DNA from: Bacteriovoracaceae bacterium UBA1018
Lineage (GTDB): Bacteria; Bdellovibrionota; UBA1018
Length of the DNA stretch: 5,436 nt
Assembly (NCBI GenBank): GCA_002291495.1
Contig: DBAE01000024.1
Span: 4,561-9,996 of the forward strand
Direction: 5' to 3'
The first letter of the stretch is position 1, and the number at the start of each line of letters is the position of its first letter. Below the pieces are notes generated by a model. The model saw only the letters and a list, made by a program, of their open reading frames with translations, ran no database searches and was not told where the DNA came from. Positions 1-5,436 of this stretch are shown here, in pieces. The position numbers and the translations under genes are program-made.

Positions 1-1440
1 CATGAAACTGTCGTCGACATCTGTGTACGCGAAGGCCCAGATCGCGTCCGAGAGCTGATTGAACTTGGGGTCGAATTCACAAAAGCCAACACCTATGCAG
101 ATTCAGGTAGCGGCCGAAAAAAGACTCCGCCCGCTGATCCGACCGAAGTTTTTGATCTCCACCGAGAAGGAGGTCATGGACAGCGACGTATTTTGCACGC
201 AGATGATTTAACGGGCTGGGCTATCGAAAAAGCCCTCCTCACCCGCATAGCTGAAAATCCACGCATCAAAGTTCTCGATGATCATGTGGCCATTGACTTG
301 ATCACCGAAGGTAAAGTGATGAAGCGTTGGCCAAACGCTGGTCGATGTCTTGGGGCCTACGTACTCGAGATTAAAACAGGAAAAGTACTTACACTCGGAG
401 CAGAGATCACAGTCCTTGCCACAGGCGGAGCTGGAAAAGTTTATCTCTACACTTCAAATCCTGACACAGCGACTGGTGATGGCATCGCGATGGCTCATCG
501 AGCAGGTGCTCGTGTCGCGAATCTTGAGTTTATGCAGTTTCATCCAACCTGTCTTTACCATCCTAGCGCTCGGACATTTTTGATCACGGAAGCATTGCGC
601 GGAGAAGGTGCTGTACTCAAAACTGTCGAAGGCGAAGAATTTATGAGCCGCCATCATGCGATGGGATCACTTGCCCCGCGCGATATTGTAGCTCGTGCAA
701 TCGATATCGAAATGAAACGGACGGGTGACAAACACGTGGTGCTCGACTGTACTCAGCTTTTTGGCGGAAAAGCAGAAGACATCCGCAGTCACTTCCCAAA
801 CATCTACGAAACTTGTCTTAAGTATGGCATCGACATGAGTATAACTCCGATTCCGGTAGTGCCAGCTGCTCATTATACTTGCGGTGGTGTCCTCGTCGAT
901 ATCAATGGTCGCACGACCATCGAGGGCCTCTACGCAGTCGGGGAAGTCGCATGCACGGGTCTCCACGGAGCAAATCGTCTGGCTAGCAATTCACTTCTCG
1001 AAGCGGTCGTGTACGCCCACCGAGCTGTGGCAGATGCAGCTCCAAAGTTATCTCGACTCCTTAAGAATCGAATTGAACACTTACCTCAAGGATTGCCCGA
1101 ATGGGATAGTGGTAAAGCTGTCGAACTCGAAGAACGAATTGATATTGCTGCAAACTGGCTTGAAATCAGAAGTTTGATGTGGAACTACGTCGGCATCGTC
1201 CGCAGTAATCGAAGGCTAGAGCGAGCAAAGCGCCGCATCGAACTATTGAAAGCCGAAGTGACTTCGTATTATTGGAATTACCTCTTAAGTAAAGACCTCA
1301 TCGAACTGAGAAATCTACTGACAGTGGCTGACTTGATCATCCAGTGCGCACAACTTCGCAAAGAGAGCCGAGGACTTCATTACACGGTCGATCATCCGCA
1401 GACTGACGATGCGTATTACAAAAAAGATACAGTGATCTGA
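1..1440 (+). CDS. nadB: L-aspartate oxidase (NadB), 5' end cut by window edge
   Basis: This flavoenzyme oxidises L-aspartate to iminoaspartate, which NadA condenses with dihydroxyacetone phosphate to make quinolinate for NAD; it acts in the cytoplasm. The frame is open from base 1, giving 479 visible residues. By alignment from memory with the 540-residue E. coli enzyme, about 78 N-terminal residues are missing, including the GxGxxG FAD-binding motif. A TTG at 193 is internal, because homology continues upstream of it. All the active-site residues I know for the E. coli enzyme have counterparts, numbered from base 1: E56 in REGGH, H181 in QFHPT, T196 in LITEALRGEG, R227 in LAPRDIVARA, H291 in AAHYTCGG and R326 in GANRLASNS. 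The C-terminal helical domain ends with the typical RKESRGLH. Fumarate reductase and succinate dehydrogenase flavoproteins are related, but these motifs and the C-terminus are NadB-specific. The segment before E56 is about 13 residues longer than in E. coli. The gene converges on the signalling operon with a 3-base gap. Confidence 0.97.
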   Translation, partial: HETVVDICVREGPDRVRELIELGVEFTKANTYADSGSGRKKTPPADPTEVFDLHREGGHGQRRILHADDLTGWAIEKALLTRIAENPRIKVLDDHVAIDLITEGKVMKRWPNAGRCLGAYVLEIKTGKVLTLGAEITVLATGGAGKVYLYTSNPDTATGDGIAMAHRAGARVANLEFMQFHPTCLYHPSARTFLITEALRGEGAVLKTVEGEEFMSRHHAMGSLAPRDIVARAIDIEMKRTGDKHVVLDCTQLFGGKAEDIRSHFPNIYETCLKYGIDMSITPIPVVPAAHYTCGGVLVDINGRTTIEGLYAVGEVACTGLHGANRLASNSLLEAVVYAHRAVADAAPKLSRLLKNRIEHLPQGLPEWDSGKAVELEERIDIAANWLEIRSLMWNYVGIVRSNRRLERAKRRIELLKAEVTSYYWNYLLSKDLIELRNLLTVADLIIQCAQLRKESRGLHYTVDHPQTDDAYYKKDTVI

Positions 1441-1443
1441 GAC

Positions 1444-2634
1444 TTAGCCTTCTAAAGGCAACTCAAACACAAAGATCGTACCTTGGCCCGGCATGCTGTT
1501 CACTCGGATCGTGCCCTGATGAGCTACGACGATCTGTTTGGCAATATAAAGTCCCAGTCCCAACCCATGTATCGTACTGTCGGTTACTGCTCTCTCGAAA
1601 CGATCAAAGATAAAAGGTAGTTTTGTCTCTGATATTCCCATTCCAAAGTCTTCGACGCTAAACTGAGCAAAGCCATCCTTACGGCGTGATTTGATAATAA
1701 TCTTTGAACCAGCTCCATATTTGCAGGCATTGGAAAGGAGATTGACAATGACCTGCTCAACTCTTTGTCGATCCCAGACGCCAGTCAATTCGGGTTCAAG
1801 CTCAAGCTCCACTGGGCTACCTGACGCTTGGAAAGAATCCGTAAATCGCTCAATGACTTCTTCCGCAAGTGCTGTCAGGTCCATTTCTTCGACCTGTAAA
1901 GCAAGTTTTCCGTTCTGGATTCGAGTCACATCTAAGAGATCATCAACCAATGAGCCAAGCTTCTTAACCTGCTTACTCATTGAATCCATCGTCTTTGAAA
2001 AACGTTCACGCAGTGGGCTATCTAAGGGTGTACTTTGAGTGACCCGCTTTAGTAACTGAAGCTGAAGCCCCATGGACGTAATGGGGGTCTTAAGCTCATG
2101 ACTGGCAATCGAGAAAAAGTCATCTCGAGTTTTAAGTGCGTTTTTCAATTCGCGGGCCAGAGCTGCTTGTTCCTGCCCTCTTTTATCGAGCAATCTCTTC
2201 TGACAGTCGAGCTCAATAAAAACGCGAACCTTACTTCGTACGATGACAGGATCGAGAGGTTTAAAAAGTACATCTACGGCGCCTGCCTCATACCCTTGAA
2301 ATACTCGTTGTTGTCCAACCAAACCTGCCGTTACAAAAATAATCGGAATACTTCGAGTCCGTTCCATCCCCCGCATCAGCTCTGCGAGCTCAAAACCGTT
2401 CATTTCCGGCATCTGCACATCGATCAGGGCGAGAGCAAAATCATGATTGAGCAATAATTCGAGCGCCGCTTCTCCAGACGAGGCACGAACAATCTCAATA
2501 TCTTCAGATCGAAGAAGCGCTTCCAAGGCCTTCAGATTTTCCTCGAGGTCGTCGACAATGAGACACTTACTTTTCACGACTTCCACCTGAGGTGAAGCAT
2601 CTGGAGTGCTAAATTCTTTCTCATTTAAACTCAT
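1444..2634 (-). CDS. Receiver-first histidine kinase (REC-HisKA-HATPase)
   Basis: This soluble 396-residue two-component protein has no membrane segment or signal peptide. After a short polar N-terminus comes a receiver domain (about 23-140) with acidic pair D28/D29, phosphoacceptor D72 (IDVQMPEMNG), T102 and K125-P126. A charged, probably coiled-coil linker (about 141-172) leads to a HisKA dimerisation domain with phospho-accepting H179 in FSIASHELKTP. The HATPase domain (about 250-395) has the N box NLLSNACKYG (300s), G1 box VEDFGMGI (327-334), F box FIFDRFER (341-348) and G2 box GLGLGLYIAK (357-366), so the kinase looks intact. The receiver would be phosphorylated by a partner, probably the hybrid kinase first in the operon, and would gate the kinase; this is inference. 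The ATG at 2634 is supported by GGAGG four bases upstream. The gene overlaps the end of cheB by 14 bases and is the last gene of the operon. No output domain is present, and the specific signal is unknown. Confidence 0.95.
   Translation of the reverse strand: MSLNEKEFSTPDASPQVEVVKSKCLIVDDLEENLKALEALLRSEDIEIVRASSGEAALELLLNHDFALALIDVQMPEMNGFELAELMRGMERTRSIPIIFVTAGLVGQQRVFQGYEAGAVDVLFKPLDPVIVRSKVRVFIELDCQKRLLDKRGQEQAALARELKNALKTRDDFFSIASHELKTPITSMGLQLQLLKRVTQSTPLDSPLRERFSKTMDSMSKQVKKLGSLVDDLLDVTRIQNGKLALQVEEMDLTALAEEVIERFTDSFQASGSPVELELEPELTGVWDRQRVEQVIVNLLSNACKYGAGSKIIIKSRRKDGFAQFSVEDFGMGISETKLPFIFDRFERAVTDSTIHGLGLGLYIAKQIVVAHQGTIRVNSMPGQGTIFVFELPLEG
1447..1459. repeat. Short perfect inverted repeat at the convergent gene ends
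   Basis: GCCTT and AAGGC are separated by CTA, giving a 5-bp stem with a 3-base loop just inside the 3' end of the REC-kinase. No T-run follows on either strand, so it does not meet the criteria for an intrinsic terminator. It may be chance or a weak RNA 3'-end structure. Confidence 0.3.
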
Positions 2635-2638
2635 TTAA
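2620..2638 (-). repeat. Tandem near-duplication of the start-codon region (TTAAATGAG twice)
   Basis: Read on the - strand, the nine-base unit TTAAATGAG occurs twice with one T between, a period of ten bases. Each copy holds an ATG. The upstream ATG (2634) opens the REC-kinase frame. The downstream ATG (2624) is in another frame and reaches a stop after 16 codons. The second copy also holds the TGA stop of cheB (2623-2621). It may be chance in an AT-rich junction. Confidence 0.6.
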
Positions 2639-3232
2639 CCTCCGATTTTCTTGTCGGCCTAACGAACCGAAAAAGTCCTCGATCTGCGCTAGATTCATAA
2701 TCGCCGAGGGCGTAAAAATATTTAATGCGGCCGTGGGCATATCTTTAAAGTCAGCTTCGTCCGGATCTTGTACAATCGTATAGCCACCCCTCGATGCTAT
2801 CTCTTTTAGCCCTAAGGCGCCATCTGAGTTTGCTCCGGTCAAGAGGATCCCCACTAACCTCTTCTTGAAAACTGTGGCGGCAGAAGAAAATAAGACATCG
2901 ATCGCTGGGCGGCAATAATGAACTGGCTCTTCGGTACTCAGCGAAAACCGTCGATTAGGCTCAACGCTCAGGTGATAACCTGGAGGAGCTATGTAGATGA
3001 TTCCTTCTTTTACGTCTTCAGTCGACTCAGCCTCCTTCACCACGAGAGAGCATGTATCTTTTAAGATTTCTGGAATCAGATTTTGGGCATCTGGAGGTAG
3101 ATGAATCACACAAATAATAGCAAACTTTGTATCCTTCCCAAACTTTGGAAGGAGTCGTGTAAGCGCCTGCACTCCCCCAGCAGAGGCGCCAATGACCAGA
3201 GCTGATATTTCACGATTCAATGCCTGCTTCAT
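2621..3232 (-). CDS. cheB: Stand-alone CheB-type protein-glutamate methylesterase
   Basis: This 203-residue protein is the CheB catalytic domain alone. Classical CheB is about 350 residues with an N-terminal regulatory receiver, absent here. The family hydrolyses gamma-glutamyl methyl esters (and deamidates glutamines) on signalling proteins. The catalytic triad is visible: S17 in the nucleophile loop GASAGG (15-20), H44 in VIHLPP, and D137 in LTGANSDGA (131-139). The motif YIAPPGYHL (80-88) and the segment QDPDEADFKDMP (155-166) are also typical of the family. The aspartate loop reads GANSDG rather than the commoner GMGxDG. The start ATG at 3232 begins just before the fold and shares an ATGA overlap with the cheR stop. 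The only upstream purine tract, AGAAAAG, is a weak ribosome binding site, so translation probably depends on coupling to cheR. With no receiver, activity must be constitutive or controlled by another protein in trans (inference). The symbol names the domain family, not a proven chemotaxis role. Confidence 0.94.
   Translation of the reverse strand: MKQALNREISALVIGASAGGVQALTRLLPKFGKDTKFAIICVIHLPPDAQNLIPEILKDTCSLVVKEAESTEDVKEGIIYIAPPGYHLSVEPNRRFSLSTEEPVHYCRPAIDVLFSSAATVFKKRLVGILLTGANSDGALGLKEIASRGGYTIVQDPDEADFKDMPTAALNIFTPSAIMNLAQIEDFFGSLGRQENRRLNEFK
2639..2643 (-). promoter_or_regulatory. Ribosome binding site of the REC-histidine kinase
   Basis: GGAGG on the - strand lies inside the last codons of cheB, four bases before the ATG at 2634. 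It is a strong Shine-Dalgarno core at slightly short spacing. It decides the start in favour of 2634 over the out-of-frame ATG at 2624, which would be 14 bases away. Confidence 0.75.
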
Positions 3233-4053
3233 CTTTTCTGAAAAATCCGATCTTCTTTATTTACGATCTCGAATTGATTTTTGTGATCCGAAAAATGGAG
3301 TGATTCTTTCGAACCTAATCCCAGAAAGCCTCCTCTGACTAGCGAATCCTTAAATAAACCGATTGCTCTATCCTGTAGGGCACGTTCAAAATAGATCAGC
3401 ACGTTACGGCAAGAGACCAAATGGACCTCTCCAAATACGGCATCAGTGGCCAAACTATGATCTGAGAAAGCCACATTATTAATCAGCGATCGATCTAACT
3501 GAACAGCATCGTACGCAGCTTTGTAATATTCAGAAAGAGACGATTTTCCGCCGGATAGCTGATAGTTTTTGCTCGCTTTCTGAATATCGTCCCTGGAGTA
3601 AATTCCTACTTTAGCTTTCTCGATATTGTTTGGATTAATATCGGTTGCGTAAAAGATCGTCTTATCAAGCAATCTCTCTTCCTTAAATAAGATCGCAAGC
3701 GAGTAGAGTTCTTCACCTGAACTACAGCCGGCAACCCAGACTTTGAGAGACGGAAAGGTTCTTAAAAACGGAATAACCTGTTCACGGATTGACTTGAAGT
3801 AAGTCGGGTCTCTGAACATTTCCGTGGTCGAGACGGTCATGTAATCCAGAAGCTGGGGGAAAAACTTCGGATCACGCAATACTTTCTTTTGTAGATCCGA
3901 CACAGTTTCACAGCTGAATCGATTCAGTGCCTGCGTGAGCCGACGATGAATAGACGAGCGTGAGTATTGATTGAAGTCATACTGATACTTCATCATTACC
4001 GCCTGAATCAGCAGCTCGACTTCGATCTGAAAGAGCTCCAAGTCGGTTTTCAC
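3229..4053 (-). CDS. cheR: CheR-type protein-glutamate O-methyltransferase
   Basis: CheR enzymes transfer a methyl group from S-adenosylmethionine to glutamate side chains of receptors or other signalling proteins. This 274-residue protein is close to the E. coli CheR length (286). It has an N-terminal helical domain (about 5-75), the motif TTEMFRD (76-82) with the conserved arginine R81, and a Rossmann-type methyltransferase domain. SAM-binding loop I is VAGCSSGEELYSLA (107-120), where the usual P of GEEPYS is L116. D138 in YATDIN is the expected ribose-binding acid, and CRNVLIYF (215-222) is the family signature. There is no TPR extension or transmembrane segment. Translation starts at GTG (4053-4051), overlapping the upstream TGA stop as GTGA, with GAGGAG nine bases upstream; the next in-frame methionines (20 and 21) would remove part of the N-terminal domain. 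The ATGA overlap with cheB implies paired production of the two opposing enzymes. The substrate is not identifiable from the window. Confidence 0.95.
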   Translation of the reverse strand: MKTDLELFQIEVELLIQAVMMKYQYDFNQYSRSSIHRRLTQALNRFSCETVSDLQKKVLRDPKFFPQLLDYMTVSTTEMFRDPTYFKSIREQVIPFLRTFPSLKVWVAGCSSGEELYSLAILFKEERLLDKTIFYATDINPNNIEKAKVGIYSRDDIQKASKNYQLSGGKSSLSEYYKAAYDAVQLDRSLINNVAFSDHSLATDAVFGEVHLVSCRNVLIYFERALQDRAIGLFKDSLVRGGFLGLGSKESLHFSDHKNQFEIVNKEDRIFQKR

Positions 4054-5436
4054 TGAACAGGGCTCCTCGCCTGATCAGGCATCCACACTCGGATCAGTGA
4101 AAGTAGTTTCTCGATATTTACAGGTTTAGCTAAATAGTCATTGGCGCCTGCCTCAATACACCTTTCCTGATCATCACGCATTGCTTTAGCGGTGACGGCG
4201 ATCACAGGAAGTTTGCTTAGACTCTCCTGCATCCTGATTTTACGGATGGCTTCATAACCGTCCATTTCTGGCATCATGATGTCCATCAACACCATGTCGA
4301 TTTCGGGATTTGTTTCTAATTTTTGCAGAGCTTCTTTACCATTTCGTGCGATTTCAACCTTGGCACCCTGGCGCTCGAGTACACTCGAAAGAGCAAAGAT
4401 ATTTCGTACGTCGTCATCAACAAGGAGGATCTTTCTTTTCTCCAATGTCTTTTCACGAATTCGAAGCTCTCTCAGCATCTTTTGCCGATCCGCAGGTAAT
4501 TCAGTTTCGACTCGGTGTAAGAAAAGGGTCACTTCGCTCAGAAGACGATCGGGAGATTTTGCGCCTTTGATGATGATACTTCCGGCGTGTTTTCTTAGTT
4601 TTTCTTCTTCATCACGAGTGAGATCATAGCCTGTATAAACAATCACAGGCGGATATGAGAACGGAGAATCGCTCTGCGCCATCCGTTCCAATAGCTCATA
4701 CCCAGAAAGATCTGGCAGTTTAAGGTCCATGATCATGCAATCGTAGGTTTTGGTCTGAAGCATTTGGAGAGCTTCTCTGCCATTACCAATGGCTTCGAGC
4801 TCAATCCCGGGATCAGTCAGGAGCTTCACAATGCTCTGACGCTGAATCTCATCATCTTCGACCACTAATACGCGTTTAATTTTCTGATGTGTTTTCTGTT
4901 CCAAAGCCATGAGAGTTTCGACAAGTTGTTCCCGCTTCACCGGTTTTAATAGGTGTCCAACCGCACCCATTGCCATAGCCGCCTGGGAGTAGTCTTCAGC
5001 AGAGACGACATGGATTGGAATATGCCTTGTCTGTGGATTTGATTTTAAATAATCCAACACGGCGAGACCGCTATGGTCCGGAAGGCGAATATCCAAGACA
5101 ATAGCTTGAGGTAAGGCCTCGCGAGCTAAAGTCATGCCTTCGTCGGCCGTATGGGCTACGAGAGTTTCAAATCCCATCTCGTTAGCAAGTGCCGTGAGCA
5201 CTTTCGAAAAGGCAACATCATCTTCGATAAAAAGAATAGTCCTCGAATTGGGAGAAGAGCTCGCGCTGTTCGTCGCAGGAATCTTCGAAGATTGTACTGG
5301 AGTTTGTCTTTGCAGCTTCGTAGCAGTAGGTCTCTTATATTCTACTGTGCCGACACTCTGCGGTTTTTTGTCTTCTGCGGAACCTGTTTTGTATACGCTA
5401 GGAAGCAGAAGTGAAAACGTGCTGCCTTTTCCAGGC
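4050..5436 (-). CDS. Hybrid sensor histidine kinase, C-terminal part with three receivers (5' end beyond window)
   Basis: The frame is open to the right edge, giving 461 visible residues numbered from the edge. It begins with PGKGSTFSLLLP (1-12), the characteristic last strand of a histidine-kinase HATPase domain, so the kinase core lies beyond the window. The GTG at 5201 is not a start: it falls inside receiver 1, after ILFIEDD. A polar linker rich in S, T, P, Q and K (13-64) follows the kinase. Receiver 1 (about 66-180) has E71/D72, phosphoacceptor D115, S145 and K164-P165. Receiver 2 (187-308) has E193/D194, D237, T268 and K290, with KG in place of the usual KP. A basic helix leads to receiver 3 (334-452) with D340/D341, D385, T415 and K437-P438. 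All three phospho-sites are intact. The layout recalls large HAMP or GAF-containing kinases with three C-terminal receivers; the sensor part cannot be seen. It is the most upstream visible gene of the operon and overlaps cheR by four bases. Confidence 0.95.
   Translation of the reverse strand, partial: PGKGSTFSLLLPSVYKTGSAEDKKPQSVGTVEYKRPTATKLQRQTPVQSSKIPATNSASSSPNSRTILFIEDDVAFSKVLTALANEMGFETLVAHTADEGMTLAREALPQAIVLDIRLPDHSGLAVLDYLKSNPQTRHIPIHVVSAEDYSQAAMAMGAVGHLLKPVKREQLVETLMALEQKTHQKIKRVLVVEDDEIQRQSIVKLLTDPGIELEAIGNGREALQMLQTKTYDCMIMDLKLPDLSGYELLERMAQSDSPFSYPPVIVYTGYDLTRDEEEKLRKHAGSIIIKGAKSPDRLLSEVTLFLHRVETELPADRQKMLRELRIREKTLEKRKILLVDDDVRNIFALSSVLERQGAKVEIARNGKEALQKLETNPEIDMVLMDIMMPEMDGYEAIRKIRMQESLSKLPVIAVTAKAMRDDQERCIEAGANDYLAKPVNIEKLLSLIRVWMPDQARSPVQ
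4063..4068 (-). promoter_or_regulatory. Ribosome binding site of cheR
   Basis: GAGGAG on the - strand, nine bases before the GTG at 4053, lies within the last codons of the hybrid kinase. It supports the GTG start that overlaps the preceding stop. Confidence 0.75.

Noticed and set aside
667..966. 99-codon - strand ORF within nadB
   Set aside because: It is antisense to conserved NadB active-site sequence and has no protein-like motif.
193..1440. nadB starting at the TTG at 193
   Set aside because: The same frame is open back to base 1 and encodes conserved NadB sequence, including REGGH before this codon, so the TTG is internal and the gene starts outside the window.
1447..1459. Bidirectional intrinsic terminator
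   Set aside because: The stem is only 5 bp and no T-run follows on either strand.
2098..2457. 119-codon + strand ORF opposite the REC-kinase
   Set aside because: It is antisense to well-conserved receiver and HisKA sequence, with no recognisable domain and no convincing ribosome binding site; a frame shadow.
3229..4053. Ordinary chemotaxis operon
   Set aside because: No CheA, CheW, CheY with linked CheZ, or methyl-accepting receptor is seen; both neighbours are histidine kinases. It stays possible that such genes lie beyond the right edge.
4050..5201. Stand-alone triple-receiver response regulator starting at the GTG at 5201
   Set aside because: It would begin inside the first receiver after its acidic pocket, and the frame continues upstream into a HATPase end.
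5151..5414. 87-codon + strand ORF at the right end
   Set aside because: It lies opposite the linker and first receiver of the hybrid kinase, is rich in R and S as expected of a shadow frame, and matches no family I recognise.

Overview
The window holds two unrelated, convergently transcribed blocks with almost no non-coding DNA. On the left, on the + strand, lies the 3' five-sixths of an L-aspartate oxidase gene (nadB), whose product starts de novo NAD synthesis. On the right, on the - strand, lies a tightly packed signalling operon. In transcription order it contains the C-terminal part of a large hybrid sensor histidine kinase with three receiver domains (running off the right edge), a CheR-type methyltransferase, a stand-alone CheB-type methylesterase domain, and a receiver-first histidine kinase (REC-HisKA-HATPase).

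Layout: nadB occupies 1-1440 and is cut at the left edge. A 3-base gap separates its stop from the stop of the REC-histidine kinase (1444-2634, -). That kinase gene overlaps the end of cheB (2621-3232, -) by 14 bases. cheB overlaps cheR (3229-4053, -) through an ATGA junction, and cheR overlaps the hybrid kinase (4050 to beyond 5436, -) through a GTGA junction. The overlaps imply one transcript with translational coupling; its promoter lies outside the window. No stretch longer than a few bases is gene-free, and I see no tRNA, rRNA, insertion sequence, CRISPR array or convincing terminator.

How the genes may work together: CheR and CheB would add and remove methyl groups on glutamates of some signalling protein. 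No chemoreceptor, CheA or CheW is present here. The genes are instead bracketed by two kinases carrying four receivers in total, with no DNA-binding, cyclic-di-GMP or HPt domain visible. This resembles a recurrent, poorly characterised module of hybrid kinase, CheR, CheB and REC-kinase. The methylation target may be the upstream kinase itself or a receptor encoded elsewhere; this is inference.

Organism: a bacterium of moderate GC content (high forties percent by eye). The proteobacterial-type NadB and the complex multi-receiver kinases suit a Gram-negative group with many two-component systems, such as the Bdellovibrionota or former Deltaproteobacteria. The window has no marker that settles this.
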